Source: Litoreibacter ponti
GTDB lineage: Bacteria > Pseudomonadota > Alphaproteobacteria > Rhodobacterales > Rhodobacteraceae
Reading direction: 5' to 3'
DNA: 64,000 nucleotides
Assembly: GCF_003054285.1 (NCBI RefSeq)
Contig: NZ_QBKS01000001.1
Coordinates: forward strand, 930,001 to 994,000
Numbering within the stretch: the stretch's first letter is position 1; each line of letters starts with the position of its first letter. This document shows positions 1 through 7,712 of the stretch, one piece after another. The position numbers were made by a program, and so were the translations under genes. The notes beneath the pieces were generated by a model. That model was not told the origin of the DNA. It saw only the letters and a list, made by a program, of their open reading frames with translations, and did not search any database.

Positions 1-2
1 AT

Positions 3-215
3 CTGCCCCGCCGCGCGGACGCGCTCGAAGACCTGCTGGCGCAAGGGGGGCGCGGCTTGGCCTGCCAGTGGCAAGGCCGGACCGCAGCCCTCGGGCGCGA
101 GGGGCGCGGAATTGCTGCGGCGCGGCATTTCCTTCACATGCAAAACTATATCCCCTCGAGATTCGGTATGAACATCGCAATTACCCGCAAATACTGCCGA
201 TATCGGATGAATTGA
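3..215 (+). CDS. C-terminal fragment, possibly ROK-family xylose repressor
   Basis: An open frame runs in from the left edge and stops at TGA 213-215. About 55 codons have strongly G/C third positions, like the real genes here, and read ALGREGRGIAAARHFL near the end; the last 15 codons become AT-rich. The tail weakly resembles the C terminus of ROK-family sugar repressors, and a ROK XylR beside a xylose operon would be normal, but the diagnostic ROK motifs would lie outside the window. Coding is likely; the ROK assignment is a guess from context. Its end lies 149 bases before xylF, on the same strand. Confidence 0.4.
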   Translation: MPRRADALEDLLAQGGRGLACQWQGRTAALGREGRGIAAARHFLHMQNYIPSRFGMNIAITRKYCRYRMN

Positions 216-247
216 CAGGGGTCAGCGTTGTCGATTTCGCGACATCC

Positions 248-289
248 GTCAATTTAATTTTGACAGCTGAATTAAATATGTCATGGTAT
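248..289 (+). promoter_or_regulatory. Putative xylose-operon promoter with A+T-rich inverted repeat
   Basis: ATTTAATT (252-259) and its exact complement AATTAAAT (270-277) form an inverted repeat with a 10-base spacer. A TTGACA -35 (260-265) lies inside it, with a poor -10 candidate TGGTAT (284-289) 18 bases on. GTCAA/TTGAC (248-252/260-264) is a second, overlapping inverted pair. A repressor bound here would cover the -35, the usual geometry for sugar-operon control. Which protein binds is inferred, not seen. Confidence 0.5.
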
Positions 290-364
290 CGCCAGCCGTG
301 AGTCGCTCTTTCGGCTGCCTGCTCCGGGAGTATGGGGCGGGGATATATGAACTGGGAGGATCTC

Positions 365-1396
365 ATGCGCAAAGCATTGACCGCGGCCGCGATTACCATC
401 GCCGGCCTTATGACTACCGCCGCCTACGCAGACGGCCACGGCGTGACCGTGGGCGTAAGCTGGTCCAACTTCCAAGAGGAACGTTGGAAGACCGACGAAG
501 CCGCCATCAAGGGCGCGCTCGAGGCCGCCGGGGCCAAGTACATCTCCGCAGATGCGCAAGCCTCTGCTGCCAAGCAGCTGACCGATGTCGAGGCGCTGAT
601 CGCCCAAGGCGCCGACGCGCTGATCATCCTGGCGATGGACAAGGACGCCATCGGCCCGGCCATCGATCAGGCCGACAACGAGGGCATCCCGGTCGTGGGC
701 TATGACCGCCTGATCGAGGACCCGCGCACCTTCTACATCACCTTTGACAACAAGGGTGTGGGGCGCATCATCGCCGAGACCGTGAAGGCCGCGCAGCCCG
801 AGGGCAACTACGCCATCATCAAGGGCGACAAGGGCGACCCGAACGCAGGTTTCCTGCTGGAAGGCATGATGGAAGTGATCGGTGACGACGTCGCCGCAGG
901 CAAGATCAACATCGTCGGCGAGGCCTTCACCGATGGCTGGAAGCCCGACAACGCCCAGAAGAACATGGAGCAGATCCTGACCGCCGCCAACAACGACGTC
1001 GACGCGGTTCTGTCCCAGAATGACGGCATGGCCGGTGGTGCGATCGCCGCGCTGCAGGCCCAGGGCCTGAACGTGCCCGTGGGTGGCCAGGACGGCGACC
1101 ACGCCGCGCTGAACCGTGTGGCCCGCGGCACGCAGACCGTGTCCGTGTGGAAAGACGCCCGCCAGCTGGGTGCCGGTGCAGCTGACGTCGCCGTGGCGCT
1201 GGCAGGCGGCACCGCGCTTGACGGCATCACCAATGCGGTCAAGTGGTCCGGCGGCGAGAAGGGCGTTGAGATGAACGCCATCTTCCTCGACCCGACACCG
1301 GTCACCAAGGACAACATCTCCGCCGTGATCGACGCAGGCCACATCGCAAAAGACAAGGTTTGCGAAGGCGCCATGGACGGTGTCAACGGCTGCTAA
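365..1396 (+). CDS. xylF: D-xylose ABC transporter, periplasmic binding protein
   Basis: 343 residues. It begins with a Sec signal peptide (MRKALTAAAI... ending AYA, cleavage near residue 22) and continues as a ribose/xylose-type periplasmic binding protein with two Rossmann-like lobes. It would capture xylose in the periplasm and deliver it to XylH. The start at 365 is chosen over in-frame ATGs at 332 and 347 because GGGAGGA (354-360) is well spaced before it and because it puts the signal peptide at the N terminus. It is first in xylF-xylH-ATPase-xylB-xylA, which supports xylose specificity over other CUT2 sugars. A GC hairpin follows the stop codon. Confidence 0.9.
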   Translation: MRKALTAAAITIAGLMTTAAYADGHGVTVGVSWSNFQEERWKTDEAAIKGALEAAGAKYISADAQASAAKQLTDVEALIAQGADALIILAMDKDAIGPAIDQADNEGIPVVGYDRLIEDPRTFYITFDNKGVGRIIAETVKAAQPEGNYAIIKGDKGDPNAGFLLEGMMEVIGDDVAAGKINIVGEAFTDGWKPDNAQKNMEQILTAANNDVDAVLSQNDGMAGGAIAALQAQGLNVPVGGQDGDHAALNRVARGTQTVSVWKDARQLGAGAADVAVALAGGTALDGITNAVKWSGGEKGVEMNAIFLDPTPVTKDNISAVIDAGHIAKDKVCEGAMDGVNGC

Positions 1397-1405
1397 GCCT
1401 CCCTG

Positions 1406-1434
1406 CCCCGGCGCGGTCCACTGCCGCGCCGGGG
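1406..1434 (+). other. GC hairpin between xylF and xylH
   Basis: CCCCGGCGCGG (1406-1416) pairs perfectly with CCGCGCCGGGG (1424-1434) across a 7-base loop. There is no U-tract after it, so it is more likely an mRNA-stabilising or processing element, or a partial terminator, that keeps the binding-protein message more abundant than the permease message. Similar hairpins follow both TRAP dctP genes in this window. Confidence 0.6.
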
Positions 1435-1538
1435 TATTCTGCTTTCCTATTCTCGAATTCTGATGCCTGGCCCCTTCGCCGCGCCCATCCGTGGCAGCGG
1501 CCCGGACCCACGCATCCTGCCAGCACGAGGCCCGCGCC

Positions 1539-2840
1539 ATGTCTGACACATCCAAACCCAAAGAAGGCCCCCTGGCCCGCCTGATCCGCGAGACCGAGGT
1601 CGACACCCGCCTCTTAGGCATGCTCGCAGCGCTCGCCCTGATCTGGGTCGGCTTCCATGTCTACGGCGCGGTCGTGAACGGCTTCGGTGCCTTCCTGACC
1701 CCGCGCAACCTGTGGAACCTGTCGGTCCAGACCTCGTCCATCGCCATCATGGCGACAGGCATGGTGCTGGTGATCGTCACCCGGCATATCGACCTGTCGG
1801 TGGGCTCGATGCTAGGCTTCTGCGCAATCGTCATGGGTGTGCTGCAAGTCAACATCCTGCCGCAGTTCCTGGGGCTCGGCCATCCGATGATCTGGATCAT
1901 CGCCGTGATCGTCGGCGTCATGGTCGGCGGCTTCATCGGGGCGTTTCAGGGTGCGCTGATCGCCTATGGCAAGATCCCGGCCTTCATCGTGACGCTGGGC
2001 GGCCTGTTGGTCTGGCGCGGCGCGGCCTTCCTTGTGGCGCGCGGCGAGACAATCTCGCCCGTGGACAGCACCTTCAAGCTGATGGGCGGCGGCCCGTTCG
2101 GGGCGGTGGGCAACACCGGCTCTTGGATCGTGGGCATCTTGGGCTGCGTCGGCGTGCTGGGCCTGATCGCCATGGCGCGGCGCAACCGCCGCATCTTCCA
2201 CATCCGGCAACGCCCGGCCTGGGCCGAGGCGACGCTAGCCGTTGTGGGCTGCGGTGCCGTGATCGGCGCGACCCTGCTGGTGAACTCCTATCCGTGGCCC
2301 AAGGGCATCGTGCGCCGCTACGCGGCCGAGAACAATATCGAGGTCCCGGCCGAGGGCCTGTTCATCTCCCACGGCTTCGCCATCCCGGTGCTGATCACCA
2401 TTGGCGTCGCGATCTTCATGACCATCCTGATGAGCCGCACCCGCTTTGGTCGCTACGTCTACGCCATCGGCGGCAACCCCGAGGCGGCAGAACTTGCAGG
2501 CATCAACACCCGCTGGATGACGGTCAAGATCTTTGGTCTGATGGGCATGCTCACGGGCCTGAGCGCGGTCGTGGCCTCTGCCCGGCTCGGCTCTGCCACC
2601 AACGCGCTTGGCACGCTCGACGAGCTCTACGTGATCGCCGCCGCCGTCATCGGGGGCACCTCGCTCGCCGGGGGGATCGGGACGATCTACGGCGCCATCC
2701 TGGGCGCGCTGGTGATGCAAAGCCTGCAGACCGGCATGGTGCTGATCGGCTTTGACGCCGCGATCCAGCAGGTTGTGGTAGGCTCCGTCCTGGTGCTGGC
2801 CGTGTGGCTCGACATTCTCTACCGGAGGAACGCGAAATGA
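1539..2840 (+). CDS. xylH: Xylose ABC transporter, permease
   Basis: 433 residues, hydrophobic, with roughly ten membrane segments, of the BPD_transp_2 (CUT2) permease family. Typical sequences include LWNLSVQTSSIAIMATGMVLVI, HIDLSVGSMLG and the cytoplasmic YAIGGNPEAAELAGINT loop that contacts the ATPase. A hydrophilic insert (about residues 210-285) separates the two halves, as in XylH proteins. The start at 1539 follows GAGG (1527-1530) and removes an unlikely 16-residue arginine-rich extension from an upstream ATG. The stop overlaps the next start (ATGA), so translation is probably coupled to the ATPase gene. Confidence 0.9.
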   Translation: MSDTSKPKEGPLARLIRETEVDTRLLGMLAALALIWVGFHVYGAVVNGFGAFLTPRNLWNLSVQTSSIAIMATGMVLVIVTRHIDLSVGSMLGFCAIVMGVLQVNILPQFLGLGHPMIWIIAVIVGVMVGGFIGAFQGALIAYGKIPAFIVTLGGLLVWRGAAFLVARGETISPVDSTFKLMGGGPFGAVGNTGSWIVGILGCVGVLGLIAMARRNRRIFHIRQRPAWAEATLAVVGCGAVIGATLLVNSYPWPKGIVRRYAAENNIEVPAEGLFISHGFAIPVLITIGVAIFMTILMSRTRFGRYVYAIGGNPEAAELAGINTRWMTVKIFGLMGMLTGLSAVVASARLGSATNALGTLDELYVIAAAVIGGTSLAGGIGTIYGAILGALVMQSLQTGMVLIGFDAAIQQVVVGSVLVLAVWLDILYRRNAK

Positions 2841-3589
2841 CCGATACCCCTCTCGTTGAACTCAAGGACATCTCGATTGCCTTCGGCGGCGTGAAGGCGG
2901 TGGATCACGTCTCGCTGGACCTCTACCCCGGCGAAGTGGTGGGCTTGCTGGGCCATAATGGCGCGGGCAAGTCGACGCTGATCAAGATCTTGTCAGGGGC
3001 CTACAAGAAGGACTCGGGCGAGATCCGCATCAACGGCAAACACGCCGAAATCAACTCGCCCCGCGACGCCCGCGACCACAATATCGAGACGATCTACCAG
3101 ACGCTTGCGCTGGCCGATAACCTTGACGCCGCCTCGAACCTGTTTCTGGGCCGAGAGCTGACCAACGCCATGGGCTTCGTCGATGACGCCAAGATGGAGG
3201 CCGAGACCGCCAAAATCATGGCGCGCCTGAACCCCAACTTCAAAAAGCTCAAAGAGCCGGTCTCGGCCCTGTCGGGCGGTCAGCGCCAATCGGTGGCCAT
3301 CGCCCGCGCGGTCTATTTCAACGCCAAGATCCTGATCATGGACGAGCCCACCGCGGCGCTTGGCGTGCACGAAACCCAGATGGTGGCCGAGCTGATCCAG
3401 GAGCTGAAGAAACAGGGCTTGGGCATCTTCCTGATCTCCCACGACACCCACGAGATGATGGAGCTGTGCGACCGCGTGTCGGTGATGAAGAACGGCCAAC
3501 TGGTCGGCACCGAGCGGGTCGAGGACGTCACCGAGGACGACGTGCTGTCGATGATCATTCTGGGCAAGAACCCGAAACGGGCTGCGTGA
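2837..3589 (+). CDS. Sugar ABC transporter, single-domain ATP-binding protein
   Basis: 250 residues with one complete nucleotide-binding domain: Walker A GHNGAGKST (about 40-48), signature LSGGQRQ (about 144-150) and Walker B ILIMDEPT (about 165-172). Enterobacterial XylG is a fused tandem of two such domains of about 500 residues; this protein is half that length, like FrcA of rhizobial fructose importers, and presumably works as a homodimer. GGAGG (2824-2828) precedes the ATG, which overlaps the xylH stop by four bases. It energises xylose uptake with xylF and xylH. Called xylG-like rather than xylG because of the domain difference. Confidence 0.9.
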   Translation: MTDTPLVELKDISIAFGGVKAVDHVSLDLYPGEVVGLLGHNGAGKSTLIKILSGAYKKDSGEIRINGKHAEINSPRDARDHNIETIYQTLALADNLDAASNLFLGRELTNAMGFVDDAKMEAETAKIMARLNPNFKKLKEPVSALSGGQRQSVAIARAVYFNAKILIMDEPTAALGVHETQMVAELIQELKKQGLGIFLISHDTHEMMELCDRVSVMKNGQLVGTERVEDVTEDDVLSMIILGKNPKRAA

Positions 3590-5025
3590 TGTATCTGGGG
3601 CTCGACCTCGGAACCTCCGGGCTGAAGGGCCTGCTGATCGACGCGGATCAGGCCGTCGTGGCGGAGGCCGCGGCCCCCCTGACCGTCACCCGCCCCCATC
3701 CCGGCTGGTCCGAACAGGCCCCCGCCGATTGGCTGAGCGCCGCATCCGCGGTGATGGAACAGCTCGCCGCCAAATCGGACCTGTCCGCGGTGAAAGGCAT
3801 CGGCCTGTCGGGCCACATGCACGGGGCCACGCTGATCGACGCGCGCGGCGACGTGCTGCGCCCCTGCATCTTGTGGAACGACACGCGAAGCCATGCGGAG
3901 GCCGCCGCGCTCGATGCCGACCCGCAATTTCGCGCGGTCTCCGGCAATATTGTCTTCCCCGGCTTCACTGCCCCCAAGCTCGCTTGGGTCAAGGCCCATG
4001 AGCCCGACGTCTTTAAGGCCACCGCCAAGGTGCTGCTGCCCAAGGACTACCTGCGCCTGTGGCTCACCGGCGAGGCCGTCTCCGAGATGTCGGATGCCGC
4101 TGGCAGCTCATGGCTCGACACAGGCGCGCGGGACTGGTCGGACGATCTGCTCGCCGCTACCGATCTCAGCCGCGATCACATGCCCGCGCTTGTCGAAGGC
4201 TCTGCCAGCTCCGGCGGTCTGCGCGCGGAACTGGCCGCGAACTGGGGTCTGAGACCCGGCACGCCCGTGGCGGGTGGCGGCGGCGACAATGCCGCGACCG
4301 CTATCGGCATGGGCGTCACGAAGCCCGGTCAGGCCTTCCTCTCCTTGGGTACCTCCGGCGTGGTCTTCGCGCCCACCGCAAGCTACGCCCCCGCGCCCGA
4401 GACCGCCGTGCACAGCTTTTGCCACGCGATCCCCGACACCTGGCACCAGATGGGCGTGATCCTTTCGGCCACAGATGCGCTGGAATGGTACGGCCGCCTT
4501 GTGGGCCAGAAACCTGCGCAGCTGACCGGCGCGCTCAGCGGCGTGACCGAGCCCGGTCGCGCCCTGTTCCTGCCCTTTCTCGGCGGCGAGCGGACGCCTC
4601 ATAACGACGCCCGCATCCGCGGCGCCTTCATTGGGCTGGAGAATGAGACAACGACCGAGGCCGGCACCCGCGCCGTGATGGAGGCCGTGGGCTACGCCCT
4701 GAAAGACAGCCTCGACGCGCTGGCCGCCACTGGCACCGAAGTGAACCAGCTGATCGCCGCAGGCGGCGGCTCGGCCTCGAAAGTCTGGCTCGAGACCCTC
4801 GCGTCGATCCTGCAAACACCCATCGCCCTGCCCGTCTCCGGCGATTTTGGCGCGGCGTTCGGGGCCGCGCGTCTCGGCATGATGGCCGACACCGGCGACA
4901 CGTCGCTCGCGACGCCCCCGAAACTGCACGCCACCATCGACCCGAACGCCGCGCTGGCCGACGCCTTCGCCACCGCGCATGGGCGCTACAAAGACACCTA
5001 CACTGCTCTGAAGGACCTCTCATGA
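3589..5025 (+). CDS. xylB: Xylulokinase
   Basis: 478 residues of the FGGY carbohydrate kinase family, the usual size for xylulokinase. The N terminus MYLGLDLGTSGLKG is the phosphate-1 motif, LSGHMHGATLID and CILWNDTRS are typical of xylulokinases, and AAGGGSASKVWLETLA in the C-terminal lobe is the adenosine-binding segment. It phosphorylates D-xylulose to xylulose 5-phosphate in the cytoplasm. The start shares one base with the upstream stop (TGATG) and the stop overlaps xylA (ATGA), placing it firmly between transport and isomerase genes. A far upstream in-frame ATG would overlap the ATPase gene by over 100 bases and is rejected. Confidence 0.93.
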   Translation: MYLGLDLGTSGLKGLLIDADQAVVAEAAAPLTVTRPHPGWSEQAPADWLSAASAVMEQLAAKSDLSAVKGIGLSGHMHGATLIDARGDVLRPCILWNDTRSHAEAAALDADPQFRAVSGNIVFPGFTAPKLAWVKAHEPDVFKATAKVLLPKDYLRLWLTGEAVSEMSDAAGSSWLDTGARDWSDDLLAATDLSRDHMPALVEGSASSGGLRAELAANWGLRPGTPVAGGGGDNAATAIGMGVTKPGQAFLSLGTSGVVFAPTASYAPAPETAVHSFCHAIPDTWHQMGVILSATDALEWYGRLVGQKPAQLTGALSGVTEPGRALFLPFLGGERTPHNDARIRGAFIGLENETTTEAGTRAVMEAVGYALKDSLDALAATGTEVNQLIAAGGGSASKVWLETLASILQTPIALPVSGDFGAAFGAARLGMMADTGDTSLATPPKLHATIDPNAALADAFATAHGRYKDTYTALKDLS

Positions 5026-6329
5026 CCGATTTCTTCCAAGGCATCGACGCCGCCACCTACGAGGGCCCGGACAGCACCAACCCGATGGCCTTCCGGCACT
5101 ACAACCCCGATGAGATCGTCATGGGCAAGCGGATGGAAGACCATTTGCGTTTCGCCTGCGCGTGGTGGCACAGCTTCGCGTGGCCCGGCGGCGACCCGTT
5201 CGGCGGGCAAACCTTCGAGCGGCCGTGGTTTGAAGGATCGGGGTTTGGAGACACGATGGCGCTGGCCAAGCTCAAGGCCGACGTGGCCTTCGAGATGTTT
5301 GACTTGATTGGCGTGCCGTATTTCTGCTGGCACGACGCCGATATCCGGCCCGAGGGCGACAGCTTCGCCGAGAGCAAGCGCAACTTCGAAGAGATCATCG
5401 ACTATATCGGCACGAAGATGGAGACGTCCGGCAAGAAGCTGCTTTGGGGCACCGCCAATCTGTTCTCCCACCGCCGCTTCATGTCTGGTGCCGCAACGAA
5501 TCCCGACCCGGATGTCTTCGCATGGTCCGCCGCGACGGTGAAGAACTGCATCGACGCGACCGCCAGGCTTGGCGGCGAGAACTACGTGCTCTGGGGCGGG
5601 CGCGAAGGCTACGAGACGCTGCTGAACACCGACCTCGCCCGCGAGCGCCAACAGGCGGGCCGCTTCCTGCAGATGGTCGTCGACTACAAGCACAAGATCG
5701 GCTTCAAGGGCGCGATCCTGATCGAGCCCAAGCCGCAAGAGCCCACCAAGCATCAGTACGACTACGACGTCGCCACGGTCTACGGCTTCCTCAAGGAGTT
5801 CGGGCTGGAAGGCGAAGTGCAGGTCAATATTGAACAGGGCCACGCGATCCTCGCCGGTCACAGTTTCGAACACGAGCTGGCCATGGCGCGCGCCCTTGGC
5901 ATCTTCGGCTCCATCGACATGAACCGCAACGACTATCAATCCGGCTGGGACACCGACCAGTTCCCCAACAACGTGCCCGAAGTGGCATTGGCCTATTACG
6001 AGGTCTTGCGCGCGGGCGGCTTCACCACCGGCGGCACAAATTTCGACGCCAAGCTGCGCCGCCAGTCGCTCGATCCGGAAGACCTGATCGCCGCCCACAT
6101 TGGCGGGATGGATGTCTGCGCCGCGGGTCTCAAGGCCGCCGCCGCGATGCTGGAGGACGGATCGCTCGAGGCGGCGCGCGAGGCACGCTATGCGGGCTGG
6201 GACGGCTCCGACCTGCTCGACAGTGATCTCGCCACCATCGCGGCCCGGGTCGAGGCCGGTGGCATTGACCCCACCCCGCGCTCCGGCAAACAGGAAGTGC
6301 TGGAGAATCTGGTCAACAGATTTCTCTGA
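5022..6329 (+). CDS. xylA: Xylose isomerase
   Basis: 435 residues, class II (long) xylose isomerase, converting D-xylose to D-xylulose. The catalytic pair is visible as CWHDAD (H104, D107). Metal ligands are E235 in IEPKPQEP, E271 and H274 in NIEQGH, D299 in SIDMNR, D310 and D312 in WDTDQFP, and the aspartate of TNFDAK. Two normally conserved motifs are variant: NIEANH is NIEQGH and DANRGD is DMNRND, though every metal ligand is kept. The sequence therefore belongs to a divergent but probably active branch. ATG overlaps the xylB stop; the glycerate kinase gene follows after 36 bases. Confidence 0.93.
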   Translation: MTDFFQGIDAATYEGPDSTNPMAFRHYNPDEIVMGKRMEDHLRFACAWWHSFAWPGGDPFGGQTFERPWFEGSGFGDTMALAKLKADVAFEMFDLIGVPYFCWHDADIRPEGDSFAESKRNFEEIIDYIGTKMETSGKKLLWGTANLFSHRRFMSGAATNPDPDVFAWSAATVKNCIDATARLGGENYVLWGGREGYETLLNTDLARERQQAGRFLQMVVDYKHKIGFKGAILIEPKPQEPTKHQYDYDVATVYGFLKEFGLEGEVQVNIEQGHAILAGHSFEHELAMARALGIFGSIDMNRNDYQSGWDTDQFPNNVPEVALAYYEVLRAGGFTTGGTNFDAKLRRQSLDPEDLIAAHIGGMDVCAAGLKAAAAMLEDGSLEAAREARYAGWDGSDLLDSDLATIAARVEAGGIDPTPRSGKQEVLENLVNRFL

Positions 6330-6365
6330 CGTATAGTCGCCGCGACCGAAACTGCGGGGACCTGC

Positions 6366-7610
6366 ATGACCAAACTCGACCAGATGCGCGCCGAGGCGCT
6401 GCGCCTCTTCAAGGCCGCGATCGCCGCCGCTGACCCGGCCCGCGCCGTGGACCGCGCCTTGGGGGATACGCCGCTGACCACCCCCGGCACGCTCTACCTT
6501 GTGGCCGTGGGCAAGGCCGCCGTGCCGATGATGCGCGCGGCCATCGCCCGGGTGGGCCGCGATCAGACGGTCCGCGCCATGCTGGTCACCAATCCCGAAA
6601 ACGCCGCAACGATCCCCGGCTGCGAGACGTATCTTGCCAATCACCCCGTCCCCGATGAGGCCGGCGCGCGCGCCGCGCGGGCCTTGGAGGCGCTTCTGGC
6701 GGACGCGGGAGCCCGCGACCGCGTGGTCGCGCTGATCTCCGGTGGCGGCTCCGCCCTGCTGCCCGCCCCGGTGGCTGGCGTGACGCTTGGCGAGAAGGCG
6801 CAGGTGAACGAGCTGCTCTTGGGCTCCGGGCTTGAGATCAACGATATGAACCACATCCGCCAGCAGCTCTCCCGCCTGAAGGGCGGCGGGTTGCTGCGGG
6901 CCGCAAGCCCCGCGCATGTGACGGCTTACATCCTCTCGGACGTCGTCGGCGACGACCTGCGCGCAATCGCCTCCGGCCCCACGGTCGCGCCCATCGGAAC
7001 GCGGTCTTCAGCCCGCGCACTGATGCAAGACACAGGCATCTGGGACGCCGCACCGGACAGCGTGAAGGCGCATCTCAGCCAACCGGACGAGACCCTCGAC
7101 CTGCCCGAGGTGGACAACCATCTGATCGCGTCGAACCGCCAAAGCCTTGACGCCATGCGCGCCGCGGCGCCCGAGGCGCAGATCCTGAACGGCAGGCTCG
7201 AAGGCAACGTGGCCGTGGTCGCGCCTCAGCTGGCCGAGATATTCAAAAGCCTGCCCGAAGATGTGCCGTCTGCTCTGCTCTTTGGCGGTGAGACGACCGT
7301 GACCCTGACCGGCACCGGGCGTGGCGGGCGCAATCAGGACCTGGCCCTGCGCATGGCGCTGCAAGACATCCCAGGGGACTGGGTGTTCTTGTCCGGCGGC
7401 ACTGACGGGCGCGACGGCCCGACGGATGCGGCGGGTGGCATGGTCGACAGTCAGACCGGGGCGCGTCTGGACACCTTGGGCATCGACGCCAAGGCACATT
7501 TGGCCAATAACGACGCCTACCCCGCGCTGCGGGCCGCAGGCGATCTGGTCATGACCGGGGGCACCGGCACGAATGTGGCCGACGTGATGATCTTCCTGCG
7601 CAGACCGTAG
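6366..7610 (+). CDS. Glycerate 2-kinase, MOFRL family
   Basis: 414 residues with an N-terminal DUF4147 domain and a C-terminal MOFRL domain, the TtuD/GckA architecture. Recognisable stretches are YLVAVGKAAVPM, ALISGGGSALLPAP, LSRLKGGGL, YILSDVVGDDL, ASGPT and the C-terminal LSGGTDGRDGPTDAAGG that names the MOFRL domain. The enzyme phosphorylates D-glycerate to 2-phosphoglycerate. GGGGA precedes the ATG. It is the last gene of the xylose operon, 36 bases after xylA. Xylose catabolism through XylA and XylB makes no glycerate, so its role here is not obvious; co-oxidation of plant-derived glycerate or hydroxypyruvate is a guess. Confidence 0.88.
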   Translation: MTKLDQMRAEALRLFKAAIAAADPARAVDRALGDTPLTTPGTLYLVAVGKAAVPMMRAAIARVGRDQTVRAMLVTNPENAATIPGCETYLANHPVPDEAGARAARALEALLADAGARDRVVALISGGGSALLPAPVAGVTLGEKAQVNELLLGSGLEINDMNHIRQQLSRLKGGGLLRAASPAHVTAYILSDVVGDDLRAIASGPTVAPIGTRSSARALMQDTGIWDAAPDSVKAHLSQPDETLDLPEVDNHLIASNRQSLDAMRAAAPEAQILNGRLEGNVAVVAPQLAEIFKSLPEDVPSALLFGGETTVTLTGTGRGGRNQDLALRMALQDIPGDWVFLSGGTDGRDGPTDAAGGMVDSQTGARLDTLGIDAKAHLANNDAYPALRAAGDLVMTGGTGTNVADVMIFLRRP

Positions 7611-7642
7611 AAACTTCCACGCAGACTCAACGGGCTAGCATA

Positions 7643-7662
7643 AGGTAACCCATGGGTTACCT
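7643..7662. repeat. Perfect 20-base palindrome between convergent genes
   Basis: AGGTAACCCATGGGTTACCT is its own exact reverse complement, with no loop. It lies between the 3' ends of the glycerate kinase gene (plus) and the HlyD-like gene (minus). No T-tract adjoins it, so it is not a convincing intrinsic terminator. It could be a protein-binding site or a cruciform-forming element. Confidence 0.75.
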
Positions 7663-7712
7663 GCCGCAACTCCTGCCTTCATCTTGGCAAAAATATACCC
7701 CGCAGAGCATTC

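Noticed and set aside
4998..6917. 639-codon open frame on the minus strand opposite xylA and the glycerate kinase gene
   Set aside because: It is antisense to two well-supported enzymes, is rich in Arg/Gly/His/Ala repeats as expected from GC-skewed third positions, and has no recognisable domain.
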